64,000 nucleotides of DNA from contig OZ059900.1 of assembly GCA_964057225.1 (NCBI GenBank), positions 13,779,638 through 13,843,637 of the forward strand, in the 5' to 3' direction. Positions 34,601-53,100 of this stretch are shown piece after piece. Numbering within the stretch: position 1 is the stretch's first letter; each line of letters starts with the position of its first letter. Position numbers and translations under genes: made by a program. Source of the DNA: Auanema rhodensis (Eukaryota > Nematoda > Chromadorea > Rhabditida > Rhabditidae). Under the pieces are notes generated by a model. That model was not told where the DNA came from. It saw nothing but the letters and a program-made list of their open reading frames with translations, and made no database searches.

Positions 34601-35176
34601 GGAATTATTCCATTGACCTCACATTCATTTGTATTTTATGACAGCTTTGTGTCTGAGCTGTTTCTCACCTATTCTTCATATCCATACATTTTATTATATT
34701 TTCCAGAGCTTTGCAACGCTTTCGCGACATGGGTATCATTTTTAACGCAACTTCTGCTTAAACTATAATTAGCTTTTGAATTTGTGTGAATAAGCTTCTT
34801 TCAAGCGCTCTTGTTTCAAGATTTTCGTAACCAAACATCGATTGTTGTGATTCACTTCCGTGAAAATATATAGGGCAAAGTTTTAAAACTGGATCAACAG
34901 TTTTCTTCATACGCGTGAGTTATTTTTTAATTGGTTTCTGCTTCCTCGACATCTTAGCCTTGTGTGGAATATGTTTAGAATAGAAGTGTTAAACCACTGG
35001 TGAATCTTAGAGATGTTCAAACAAATAATAACATTTTTATTTCATAATAATGAAAATATCTGTTGAAATTGAAATTATTCAAATAATTGTAGCTAACTTA
35101 AACATTTTCGCTAAATGTGCATTGAGAATTCTTGCCCCATTGTACATTTCAAGTTTTTAAGCATATTTTCTTCAGA
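31623..35176. other. Gene-free region upstream of the Pygopus-like gene
   Basis: About 3.5 kb between divergent genes. The plus strand is pyrimidine-rich around 32985-33420 and 33770-34700, which opens long Ser/Leu/Phe frames without coding character. AT runs lie at about 33460-33480. Promoters for both flanking genes should lie here. No RNA gene is recognised. Confidence 0.5.
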
Positions 35177-37894
35177 ATGTGGAATGCTACCTCAACAGCT
35201 GTACCTCCACGTTCTGCATGCGTATCTGGCCAGATGCTATCGCCTAATGTGATGCGGCCTGGTAATTATATGCCTCCTTCAGCACTTCATCGCGGGTTTG
35301 CTGGTCCTCCTGGAACTGGAATTATGAACGGATATCCCGGAATGCCTCCTATGCACGGAATTAATGCAAATGGGGTCGGCCCCATGCCCAATGCACATCT
35401 TGCGGGTTCTCAGCAGCAAACACCGCATCAGCAAACACAATCAGAGAATACGTTATCACATCAGCCACCGGTATCAATGCATTCAGCATCAATGCCTCCT
35501 CCACATATGCGGTTTCCACATCCGTCACAAGGGCCTCCGTCCAGTAATGCCAGTACTCCTAATATATATGGTCAGCATGGAGTTTCAAATAGTAAACTCG
35601 ATGCAGAGATGCAGCAAAATCAATCACCGCACACAGGTCCCAGTTCAACACCAATAGGATTCAGTCCAATGATGGCTTCCAAGTAAGTTTTCAAATTATA
35701 TTATCAAAAAAAAGTAGTAGATACATTGATTCAATACTACTCAATCATCTGCTAAACAATCTAATCTACGAATAGTTGATTTTCCGTTTCAGCTATCCAC
35801 GGCAATTTCCTCCAAATCCTAATTCAGATGGAAAGCCAGAAAACATGAACTGTCATCCAGATTACCAGCAGATGCAAATGAAAACTCCTGAACCACCAAA
35901 AAGTCAAGTAAGGGATTTTTTCTTTTTTTTCATATTTTAAAGGATTTTGTCTTTATCTCATGCCCATACTCATAAAAAATTAATTATTTGTAGCACATGT
36001 CTATGAATGGATATAATCTTATGGGACCTATGAGTGCAGGCGGTCCAACACCATCGAATCATCCTTCTCAACAAAGCTCTCAGAGTAGCTTGAGTAATCA
36101 ATTAAATGGACCTACGCAAAAAGCTCCCCCTCCAAATACTATGAACTCAAACATGACACATGCAGGAGGCTCTCTATCCCATCCAGTAAGGTTTCATTAG
36201 AAAAAATATTTAAAATTCATGAAATGTATTCATCATAGCAATATGAAATATGAGCTGAAGAGCAATGAAAAAAAATTGAAGCACCATAAAAACACATCTC
36301 TGGAGAATTGGCTAAAACATTAGATAGAAATTTGTTTATAACAGTGCAAATCATTAAAAGCCTATCACTCCGATCTCCTTGCTTTTTCTATTAACCAATA
36401 CTAGTTCATCGAATTTGACTTTATTTCAAAGAATTATATTTATTTTTGACTTTCATGTTATCTCTGTTCATTTATAATTTCTCATTTGCAGCTGCTCGAC
36501 TCAAAAATGCGTTCACCACATTATCCAGTATATAATCCGAATGGGCAATCAACTCCACAACCTACACCTTCCTCCGGCCAACCTACCCAGCAACAGCAGC
36601 AACAAGCAGCACAACAGACTGCGCAGTCACAGCAGCAACAACAAGCGGCACAACAGCATATTGCGGCGCATCATAACCTTTATCAGATGCAACCCAATAA
36701 TCCATACAACTTTTCTGATTTTTATCAACAGCAAACAGCACCTGCAAATCATCCACCCCAATCTTCTGCTCCATCCGTTCAACAACCTCCTACTTCAGCA
36801 GCTAATTCAAATCAGAATGTACGTCTAAACTTTATTAAAAAATTAAATATTTATATTTCTCTTGTTGGACAATTTGAAATTGAATTATCCGTTTTTAGCA
36901 ACCTGCAACTTCTCTTCCAAACAATCCATATGCTACTCCATCTCAACGGTCTTCACCAACATATCCTATTGGGCAACATGTTAGTTATACCTTGAATAAA
37001 TAGAAAAAACTGAATAATATTTCAGCCTATATCTGATCTGCCTCAGCCCCCAACTTTTGGTTTTCTTCCTGTAGGTGTAATTCCACCACGCCCTGTTTCT
37101 CATCAGCCTTACCCTGATTTTCGGCGGTAACAAACATTAAATTTCCGTATAAGCTAGTTGTATAGAAGGGCACAATATTATAATCCATATGCTACAGTTC
37201 AGTCTGGATCATCTAATTCTGAAAGTGACAAAAACAAAAATGATGGTAGACTTTTCAGAGGTTTATATGTATGAAAATGTAGTTTTTCAGCAAATTTTCA
37301 ATCATTAGATAATAAGCAAGCACTACCAAATAACTATTCTATGCACCAATTAGTTCCTTCTCAGCAACCTCAACAAAAGGTATACACATAATTTTCTGCA
37401 CATATATCTTTCTATTTATATAATATATGTGTATATAATTAATATTAACTTTTTCTATTTTCAAGGAGTTAGAGCAAAGATTTCTAACGAATCGTCAGAA
37501 TATTCCATTGATTTCACATAATGGCGCCCAGGCAATTAAAGAAGGATTAGTGAATGCACCTGCTGCCGAGAATAGGCCAGTGCTTGGCCCTTGTCCTATA
37601 TGTAATGTAAGAAATATGAAAAGTACTATGAGAATAGTAATGAATCGTGTTTAGATTAATGATGGATCTCTTGTAACAAATGGTGTCGCATGCGATGGTC
37701 CTTGTAGTCGTCATTATCACATTGTACGCTAATTCTTTCAGTTTTTTTAAATGTTAATTGAAACTACCTAGGCTTGTTCGGGAATGAAAGAGCGAGCTGC
37801 TTCGTTAATTCGAACCGATGTATTAGCCAAATGGATTTGCTTAGATTGTACACGTAAACGACAGATGGAAAATGTGTACATAATGAAAAACTAA
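35177..37894 (+). CDS. Pygopus-like protein: low-complexity N-terminus plus C-terminal PHD finger
   Basis: Eleven exons: 35177-35682, 35793-35907, 35994-36185, 36492-36818, 36899-36979, 37026-37126, 37166-37245, 37291-37379, 37466-37606, 37655-37723, 37772-37894; 607 aa. Residues 1-490 are Pro/Gln/Met/Asn/Ser-rich with a poly-Gln block (about 300-330) and three NPY-type motifs. The C-terminal PHD binds eight metal ligands: C540, C543, C557, C561, H566, C569, C590, C593. The C557-x3-C561 spacing, the following CSGM and the W-x-C-x2-C end match Pygopus PHD fingers rather than the usual C-x2-C pair. In flies and vertebrates Pygopus binds H3K4me and the Legless/BCL9 adaptor and co-activates Wnt targets. 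The N-terminal NPF box of Pygopus is not evident; NPYNFSDF is the nearest sequence. The first ATG follows a TTCTTCAG acceptor by one base, so upstream in-frame Met codons are probably outron. Another PHD co-factor family remains possible. Confidence 0.8.
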
Positions 37895-38561
37895 GAAATA
37901 TTCATTAATATTATAATTTGAACGGTGTACCTGCTTTCCAAAGCTTAGGTTGTAGAATCAGTTACATTAATCTAAAATTATAATATACATATGTGCCGAG
38001 CTTAATTATTTGATTTATTTGAAAACACAATGTTATATTTCATTCTACTAGAAATGTTATTGTTCAAGAAGGTCACAATACTCTTCCTTCTTTTATTTTT
38101 ATTGTTGAGTTTGAAAAAACTAAGGTTTTTTTAATATAATTAATAGATTCATTTACTATATTAAATGAATCCTAATCTATTTGATATCATCATTTCTTGT
38201 GCTTTCTACCACTTTTTTCATAAGAAGTTTACTTTTATTTTTAATTTTAGCAAGAAATTTTGAAAAAAAAGCTACTTGCTTTCTCAGTGATTGGCTTTTA
38301 TTGTACTTTTGGTTAATCATTGGCGCTTATGATGCCTTATTGTTACCTTTTTATTTCTTTTCGAACTTTATTTGAAAACAATTCTCAGTCTTTGTTGTCC
38401 ATCTTATATTTGATTGAATTTCATAAAAACTCAATACATCATTTCATAAAAGTAATGGAACTGTTAAAACAAACATCAATTAAATTCTTAATACTAATTG
38501 TGTTAATTATACATATAAATTAAATCTAATTAGTTCAATATATACAAACAGTACCACATAA
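37895..38561. other. Convergent 3' spacer, Pygopus-like gene and channel gene
   Basis: AT-rich spacer between two genes ending toward each other. It contains both 3' UTRs. No exon or repeat of note is seen. Confidence 0.5.
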
Positions 38562-40497
38562 TCATTTTCTACTGTAATAGATGACAACTTTTTTAATTAA
38601 ACGTGTAATAGTTAATACAATCCATCGTAATGCATATATTATCATTTGCATAAGTGTAATTATTGATAATCCAAGGAAGAATCCAAACTGGCCTATATTG
38701 TAAATATTATAATTGAAGAATATAGATTGAATGCTTTACCTCCAATTTGAGACATAAATCCAGGGACTGAAGTAGTATAAACTTCTTTCACATATTCGTA
38801 CTGAACATTACTTATAAATGGAAGTAGTATTTATAGATTACCTGTAAATCGTTATACGAAATTTCTAAATTGAATGTATACAGTTTAAAAGGTTCAAGTG
38901 TTTGACTTTGTTGAAGGGACGCTTGATAATCCCATCGACGACATCCAGGAATGCACTATGAACAATAAAAGTTGTAACACGTTGTAAAAACAATCTTACA
39001 TTTTCTTTGACATCAACAGAATTGAAGACCAACTGTATGCTTTCATAATAAGACTCTGCTATAACACTAGGATCGCATATTCCTTTATTTTGAGGTAATT
39101 GACTAATATTTGGTAGATAAGCTAATGTACAATTGAATGGATAAACCACACTTGATAGTAACCATCGTCGTATAGTGCATTCTGCATCGCGTCCTTCTAT
39201 CTTCAAATACTCATTAAAAATTCAGATATTTGAAAATATACAGCTAAATACTAACCTTATTTGTACAAACATCATTTTTCTGTATTAGTTCAATGTACCT
39301 CGCGGTCAATCTCATACGATTCCATTCGTTTGGATATAAATAAAATCTTGGATAATCAAGAATGTCCTCATAATTATCCGTTAAATATACAACTAATTGT
39401 GGCTGAAAAATCATAATTCCTTATGTGAAGCTTATTACTTTTTACTTGAGTAAAGTTATATTGTTTATTAGTAATGCTGGAAGGAGCTTTCAGAGATAAC
39501 ATAAGCCTGCCAATATCATCAGCTTCAGTCTAAAAATTATAACATAGCGTTCCAACGTGAGAGCATTTTAGTTGCCTATGTAAGAATTAGAAAAATTTTA
39601 CCTGATTGATATTTGGACGAGTTTGATAACACAATCCACGTCTCATTACGGGTTGTTTCCGAAACAGATCGTTGCAGCAATCCATGATTTTACCAGCCAG
39701 CTGGCACTCACTGAATAAATCTTCGCAACGGTAAGCATATTTATCCTATAATTTGCTCATTAATACATAGTTTACAGAGTTTGTAACAAACTTGAATATG
39801 AAAAAAAAAATCTTCAGTTTTATATCCTTGAGACCATTGTAAGTATAAATGATTTAAATAGCTCATATACGAATTATTAAAATAGGAAAGTTCATCCATA
39901 TTCTCAAGTCCGTTTCCACCTATCCAAAATCTGCAAGCAGGTTTATATGAATATTCAAGTTAATTACAAGTATCTCTTATTTACCGAATCAGGTCAACTA
40001 TAATGTTATCAGGCAGTTCGCCAAGTGAAGACGTAATATCGCCTTTAAGACCTGTTGCATTGAACGCATCTGGAACTTTCGGGCATATTGTTAATGCTGG
40101 CAATTCCAAACTTTTCACCTAAAAAAATGATAACATAGGCAAACAATTGAAATATAATTTCACCAATTTTATAGTTGTGGATGTAGCTGTTGGTCCATTA
40201 ATGTATTCTAATATAACAAGTGATGTTGTAACAGTTCCGCAGCTTATACAAATTACCATAACTAGCCACCAGAACAGACGTCTTGGCAATGTAACACTTG
40301 TTAAAGCCTGGAATAAACTTGAATGGGATACACATAACGTTAATGCAAAGTATTAAAGTGAATGAAGCACGGCGTTTCAGATTCGAATTTTAAACTATAT
40401 GTTACTATACCTGGCTCAATCCATGAATTTCTCCCGTCCAAGGTGGTGGATCATTTTGATGGCATGAGCAAACACGTGCAGGTTTAGGTAAAAACAT
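38562..40497 (-). CDS. DEG/ENaC (ASIC-type) sodium channel subunit
   Basis: Subunit of an amiloride-sensitive type cation channel in the plasma membrane; such subunits assemble as trimers. Eleven exons: 40411-40497, 40164-40307, 39985-40118, 39792-39930, 39602-39745, 39446-39529, 39256-39402, 39000-39200, 38842-38955, 38740-38800, 38562-38692; 461 aa. A short cytosolic N-terminus containing HGLSQ (the conserved HG gating motif) precedes TM1 at about 40-65. The family signature LPALTICPK follows TM1. The ectodomain keeps many Cys pairs, including CIPGCRRWDY near the end. TM2 (about 420-446) begins GGQFGFFLGLS, with the G-x-S selectivity filter as GLS. The degeneration position just before it is Ser, a small side chain as in normal channels. 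Length is below the usual 500-750, so the finger/knuckle part is compact. Which C. elegans paralogue it matches cannot be said. Confidence 0.92.
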
Positions 40498-43400
40498 TGT
40501 ATATTGAATCAAATATTGAAGATATGTTATATCGAATTGTGTTGTCGTTTTTTCTTAAAAAAATTACTAGTAAATAAAACCAAATTGAAATAAACAATTA
40601 AATTTTACTTTAAAATACAGCACAATAAGTTAGTTTTGCACAAACTACATGGCGTTCGGAAAAAGTGTACTATAATATAGTCGATAAATATATGATATTC
40701 TTGAACTAGATGATGTAATATGATAGATATACTCTATGAATAAAATATATTAAATGTGATATGCGGTTGGTAGCTACTGCTTCGGCTGAATATTTGAATG
40801 TTGCTCTGAAAGACAATAAGCAAATATGTATCTTGAAAAAGGTAGTACCATTTCATTAGCCTTGTGTCTTTGATATCCTGTAATATTAGCTCGTAAAAAG
40901 TTGATACATGTAAGAAAAAAAGAATAGGATTCTTCAAGGAAACAAGAAAAAACGACATTCTTCATATTTCAGATTAACAATGAATATTAGAAATAAACTA
41001 ACTTTTATGCAGAAAAAATGTGTATAAACTATCGAAAAACGTTTTTTACACTAAAAAGAGAATTCTCATAAATGATGGAAATATTCTAATTTAAAAATTT
41101 TATCGCTTTGCACTTGTTTTTTTGATGGGTGGCAATATAATATAATATTAATACATCATAGCAGAAATTTAAAACAATCAGCATATTTTTTCAAAAATTC
41201 TGTCAAATATTTCTTTATGAGTTTTTTTTTGAATGGCAAATAAAACTATTGTTACTTAATCTTTCACTTTTAATTAGTTTGTTTTATCTTTTTTTTCTGA
41301 TGTAAAACTATGAAATAATCAATTTTTTCAGTTTTCAATTTCATGAATGAAGCCCAAATATATTATAATCACTAATCTTTCGCCTAGTTTTAATCCTTAG
41401 ACCAACTCATTTTTCATTTGAAAGTTTTTCCTGAACATGCACCAAATGCCATAGTTTTTGTTTTTTGTCTTCTCTAAAATGAGTTTTTTCTTTATATTGT
41501 CGTTTTCATCATTTGTGTATAATTTGTATATTCCACTTCATTTGTTTCTGAAAAAAACGCAGAAACAAGAACAAAGTTCAACTATTAGTTGACACTTTTC
41601 AACATTACTGCTTGTTTACTCGTTCTATAACTTAATGAAAATTGAAAAAGGAAAAAAGAAATAACTATCTACCCCCCCCCCTCATGAAAGCTGGTGACCG
41701 GAAAATTAAGAAAAAAAACCCGAATAGCATAATGTTGGTGAGTAAGTGCACATGATTATCGAATGTGCAAGAAAAAGAAGCAGACTTGTCTCGCAATAGA
41801 GTAGTTGCTTTCAATAGTGGTTTCTGCCAATTTCCGGAAAATGGCTTGAGAATAGGAAAGAGAAAAGTCACAAATAGCTAGTTGCTCCTAACTCATAAAT
41901 ATACTCCATGTGAACTAGGATAATTTTTATAACATAAAAAATACCGATGAAAATGAATTTTTTTTGTCATAAATTAGAAAAAAAAATATTTTTTTCTGTT
42001 TTTTTCCAAATTCATTCCTCGAGAACGTTTTGTTTTGAATAACTTCTGAAGGCTGTCCTACTTCATTTCAACATGTTGCTGCATGCTTTTCACTATATTT
42101 CATATTTCTTTTTAATTTTTTTTGTATTTTTCTAGTTTATTTTTCTGTTTTGCTCTGATAAACAAGAAAAAAAGAATTTGCATAAATTGAACAAAGCAAA
42201 TCTTATAAAAATATTAAAATGCATTGTTTGATACAAAAAAAAGTTTTGACTACAGAACATTTGTTAATTATGAGGTATAGATTAATGATTGTATCAAACA
42301 TTTGTAAAACATTAAAAATTATATAAATATGTATTCAGCTATTTTCAATTTCAATTTGCATTGATAATCATAAAATTCAACGTCTTAAAACCCGATTCTA
42401 ACATGAAATAAGACAATTTCCGCAAACATTGTATTAATAATATGATGAGCGTCATCTGTTTAGAATTTTTATTTATTGAAAATTTTCTAATAATGTTTTC
42501 TTTCGCTAGATGACACATAACCCACTTATATTCAGTTAGGGAAAAAAATATTGATGTTTTACTCTATGCGTTTCGAAGACATCGGGCTTATTGAATTATG
42601 TTTCAAACTTCTTCGAATCTCATTTTCATCTCAACTATTTCCTTCGACAACGTATTGTCATGTTGACTTTCAATTTTCCTTTTGTTCTACTAATATCTGC
42701 ATCATCATCTATTCCTACGCTGAATCTCCATCCTGTTGTCCTTTTCTTATATATGTCATTGAGTGAACTTTCGGTTTTCTCTCTGATTCATTAATTCTAA
42801 CATTTCGATTTATAATTTTAACCTATTTTCTTAATTTCACAATTGGAAGTTTGCACAAAACTCATTCTTCGTTTTCTAAAAAATGACTTCATTCAATGAA
42901 TAAATATATGAATTGAATTTGAACAAGCTAATCAAGTAACTTTGGCTTTGATATTGGCTGTGATAATCAGTGATTTGCTAATTCATAAATATCTACGCGT
43001 ATTCATGAAAAAAATGAAAGCAGGCCAGTTACTGAATATTCAACTTTTTCGAAATAAGCATTTCATTCTTGAATGAGATGTGTCTGCCTTTTTTTATTTA
43101 CTTCCTTCTTTATTCTTGTTTTATTGCTCAATTTCTGTCATATCCATTGTTCGTTTTCGTTTTCTTTTATATTTTATCTCTAGCGACCATTCTTAACATT
43201 AAAAACAGTTGTGCATTTAGAAACACTTGCACATGTTTATTGAATTTTTCTGTTCTCTCACTAGTGCAGCCAATTTTTTTCTTTCAATCATTCTTGTTTT
43301 TCCTTTATGTATTGCATCTGCCGTGGGATTTTTCTTTCGATTTACAGCCATATTTTCACTCCGTGAATAGAATTTTTTTTCCTCGTGCGAATGCGTCTTT

Positions 43401-44613
43401 CTTACTTATTTTCCGTAACTCTGCCTTTGCGTTAGTATATGGCAGTCTACTAAAGCAACTGTGAAGATCTAACTCCAGTTTTCATGCCTAACAATACTTT
43501 TAAAGAAAAGTAATTTGTTTTTTTACATTGAATAACCTATTCTCAATGTACAATTCCGAGCTACAATTTGATTATTTTATCCACAACCACACTATCTAAA
43601 ATCTGAAGAAACAACAAGCTCCAATTCACATCGCATTGCAAATATAGATTGTAGAGATTGTTGCTATTTTTTTGTTTTTCTTATCACTGATAATACTTTT
43701 TGTTTTTACTTTCACTTATTAGGTATTATTTGAATAAAATCAAAGAATCACTTCAATAATCATTTACATATGTGAAATGAAATTTATAAAAATCTATCAA
43801 TTCAAAAATGTTTTTAAATCCTCAAATATTAAAATATTATTCAAATAATTCTGATCATTATAGTTATCGAAACAATTCTAAATCAAAATATAAAAATAAT
43901 AATAACTGATAAAATGTTTCTTTTCGAATATACATTGTTGGCGGTTTTTTTAGAACAGAAAAGATTTATGTAGAAGCGTGCGTGCGTGCGTATATTCTCT
44001 GGTTCATAAAAACGCGCGCACAACTAACAAACAAACAAAAATCATCAATTCTTTCTTTTTCTTATTGTTCCATTGGCCAAGCATAGCTATTGATTGTAGT
44101 GAAGACTAATTTTCACATTATTGCATGAGATTTGTCTGTTTATAATAAACTGGATGATGATAATTATTTTTTTAAACATAGCTACTGCAAGGGAAAAACT
44201 ATTTATTTCTGTTCTGCGCTTTATTGGTTATAATGTTTCGGAAGCCTGTTGAATTTATATAAAATACGTGATGAGAAATTGCACTTTCAACATGATTGAC
44301 CGAAAATTGTGTAGCTTTTTAACAAAATACATTGTGACGCTACCCTTATGCTATATATGATATATGATATATTTTTATTATTATTTATATCAGTATTATA
44401 GTTATTTTTTTAAAAAAATATGATTTATATTTTTTTCCTTTTATGTGAAGCCTGCACTCTGTGTTTAATGCTGTTTCACACAGTTTATAGAAGTCTAAGC
44501 ATGATATGATCATCATATTGCCTCAAAAATGAATGTTTATTGTTTAATTATTTCGAATAATAATTTGTTCAAAGAATCAACTATTTTATTATTTTATATT
44601 TAAAGGAAAAAAA
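40498..44613. other. Gene-free region between divergent channel and SEC14-like genes
   Basis: About 4.1 kb with no supported exon. Notable items: a run of ten C at 41672-41681, a GTGCGTGCGTGCG alternating tract near 43979-43991 followed by CGCGCGCAC, and pyrimidine-rich plus-strand stretches near 42590-42800 and 43070-43460 that open hydrophobic frames. It should contain promoters for both neighbours. Confidence 0.5.
41672..41681. repeat. Homopolymer run of ten C
   Basis: A C10 run in strongly AT-rich surroundings. Long G/C homopolymers are uncommon in nematode DNA and, as single-stranded G tracts, are known to be unstable without the DOG-1/FANCJ helicase in C. elegans. Confidence 0.85.
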
Positions 44614-49698
<5,085 letters not shown>

Positions 49699-50113
49699 CA
49701 AATGAAAAATAAGCAAATTTCTTCATGTTATATGTAAAATTGGATATCGCTGCTGAGATTCGATCTGTAAAACAGTCGATAACTGTGACACAAGCATTAC
49801 ATCGATTTGTTTCTTCCAATAAAAATATTCTAAAAGAAGTTTATGTTCATGTTTTAAGAAATTAACTTTATGAACAAAAAATATGTAAACGGACCAAAAT
49901 CTAAGAAAATTATGAAAAAGCACAACATATTAACAGTTTTCTACAATTAGATTGAAAAGTAAACAATAAAAATCTTCATATCATTGAGAGAAGTTATCAC
50001 ATTTTTGACTATTAATCCTCTTAATCTTTTTTTCATTAAGCACTATATTATTACTTCCCTTTCTTTATTTTATCTTTCCTTTCTCTCTCCTTTTTAATAT
50101 AAATGAGAAAACA

Positions 50114-50147
<34 letters not shown>

Positions 50148-53100
50148 GTATATGTATATATGATATATGATATATGATATATAATATTTTTTTTATTTCT
50201 TTCAGTTTCAAATGGATCTTTTTTCTTTCTTCCTCTGGTTCATATGGCAACTTGATAAAAAAAAAGAATAATAATAAACTAAAGTAAATTAATATGATAA
50301 CCATGAGCATTTACACACACTTAGTTTCATTTTCCCATCAGAGAATTAATTTTTAATTATAAATGAAAGGCAAGATAGTTAATCCTATAAGAGAATTTTT
50401 ATTTCATAACTCATATAGTAAGTATTTCATTTTCTTGTGCTGTTACAATGTTTTGTTTCAACTTAGCTGTCAGCAGAATTGTTGAAAACATTGCGGAAAC
50501 AGTGAAATTGTCATCAATATCATTTTTTATTTTATGTTTTTATTAAAATTGTTTTTAAAGTTAAAAGTTCAAAAAAGGGCTAATGAAACGTTAATGAAGA
50601 GAAGATTTTCCATTTTGAATAAACAAATTCTTGATCATTTAGGGAAAATTTATAAAGCCCAAAGTCTGAGAGTGCATTTAATGAAGTGAAAAATTTATCG
50701 CATATATATCTTAAAAGAGGAGATTTGCGAAAAAAACAGACAAACTCGCAAATGATCGCAAAAGTATTTTTTATATTCATTTTGAGATGAGTGCTCATTG
50801 CATCAACTTTCTTAATGGATTAAGAAAGACATTGATCACTATTTATCCTGTTTCCTATTATTTGACTCAGTGATATATAAATGTTCGGCGTAAAGTTAAT
50901 AATTTGTAATTTTCATATCAAAAAGACGTGTCTCTTTTGATTTTTTTCATAAGAAATTAATGCATTATACATATTGAAACTTTTTCTCGTTCTGTTGAGC
51001 ACTTGCATTAATCTTTTCTATTTTTTTCTAAATGCTTATTCACTGTTCAAAAAGATGAGCCTTAATCGTTATCAATTGATATTGAGCGATTTCCTTCCGG
51101 ATGACTCTTCTTTCAGCTGGGCATTAACATTTTCATCCATTCTATTGCCACCCTTCATCTGGCTGGAAGCTGTTTCATTTCATTGTATATTATTTTGATG
51201 AAAATATATATATATTTCAATTGCAAAACTATGATTTTATACAAATTTTCTCTTATACTATTTTCTCTCATTATGTTATCAACTAATTAAATAATTGTCT
51301 GGATATTTTGAATTGACAACAAACATTCTAAAACTAAAATTATCCTAATATTACCGGAAAACAATTGAAAAACAGAGAATTAACTCTTTATATATTTTTT
51401 TAAAATTCAGAACAATTCAATTAAATTGAAAATAGTGGTCTTGAATTTGGTTTATGATAAATGTTTTGCAGCATTTACTCTTTACTTTTGATCAGGTAGC
51501 AACAGAAATCTATGAATAGACCAATATAATTGCAAATGATGAAATCTCCGGTTGGCTTAAATTCATCCTCTTTTCCTTTTCCTCTTTCTCATGTATTCGG
51601 AGCCGCTGTATATAAGTGTGGAATACATTCAAAGCTTGAAATCTAGATAAATAGGAGTTAGAAACGATGATATTTCAATAAAATTTATCTTCAAATTTTT
51701 TTTGATAGGACTTCTTTATCGGATCACCCGTACAATATGTTTCTATCTGCTCTTTCTGCTTTGTCCGTATCATAGTTTTCAAATCCTGTTAATCCATGAT
51801 TGATATTTAGCCTTTATCATATGATCCAAATCTTATAACATCTGCTTCATTACATGCATCTTCCTCTCTTACCTCTTCTCTATGTTCCTCTCTCACACTC
51901 TCATTCTTTCCTCTCTTTTTGTCTTTTATATATTTTTGGGCTTTTCTGCTTTTTAATTTCTCTTAAACTATCTGCTCAAAACGTTTGTTCCAATCATTAT
52001 TTGCCTTCTACACATCACAAACGTATAACTTTTTTAAATTCCAGCCAGCAAATTATTATAAATATACAACTATTCAACTATATATATATTTAAGCATTTG
52101 TTTCATTTTAATGAGCATTTTCTTGCAATTCATGTATTTAACTTGATACATTCACAAACAACAAATGAATCCCATAAATGGTAAAATGATCTCTACTTCG
52201 TGTCAGCATTGCTTACATGCGTTTCATTAATGATCTTTAAAAATAAGTGTTGTTAACATTTTTTATGCCTCTTTATGTACAGTGACAAATTTTAAGTCAC
52301 TCATTATATTCAGAAAACGCTGTTATTTCATTTTTAGATTCAGTTTTCAAATCCAATTTTGTTGAGAATATGATTCAATGATAATCATCATATTGAACTG
52401 AGCAAGCAGGTTTCAGTTTTTCAAACGAAAAAATTCAAAAAGCTTGCTTTGTGGATTTTAATAATTGAATTAGTGCTCATTGCTACATAGCCGATGTCGT
52501 AAAATCGGGATAAAAAAGAGATTTTATCATGAAAGTTCTCCATTCATGGATAATTCAAAACATACTTCGAGAATGAAAAACTTTTATTATCAAATATTAT
52601 ATGTTGAATACTTTGAAAATTCAAAAAAAAAAACACCAAATTTCTATCGCATAGTTAACTAGAGAAGACTTGTAAAGGAAATAAAGAGCCCGTTTTGAAC
52701 TTTTTCCATGGTAACGAAATAAATCTGTGATTCATTAACAAAAGAATGTTAGTCCATTGTTTGCTTTTGCGATCAATGTTCATAAACTATTTGAAAAATA
52801 TCTGCCTTCAATTACCTCATAAGTGATTGTGTATATTCAACTGATTGAATAAAGGTAATCATCATTTTTTTCAAATATTTTTCTGAGCCATTTTTCAATA
52901 GTTTCGCCATCGTGTTCTGACAGAATTTTTTTTTATTTTTGTGAAACAAACACGTTTTCTAATTGTGATAATGAATTAATATACTTCAAAGCTTGCAAGT
53001 GCAAAAGGATACTTTTTTATCATTTTCTAAGAATTTTATAACGCGTTAAGTACTTAGCTTGTCTTATTATCGTTCTTTTGAACATGGCACTTTAGAGTGC

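Noticed and set aside
43069-43464. Plus-strand frame of 131 codons, Phe/Leu-rich, looking like a membrane protein
   Set aside because: Composition follows the T/C-rich DNA; no conserved motif and no neighbouring exons.
50065-50310. Minus-strand frame of 81 codons with Tyr/Ile/His repeats
   Set aside because: Generated by the TA/TATG simple repeat; no other support.
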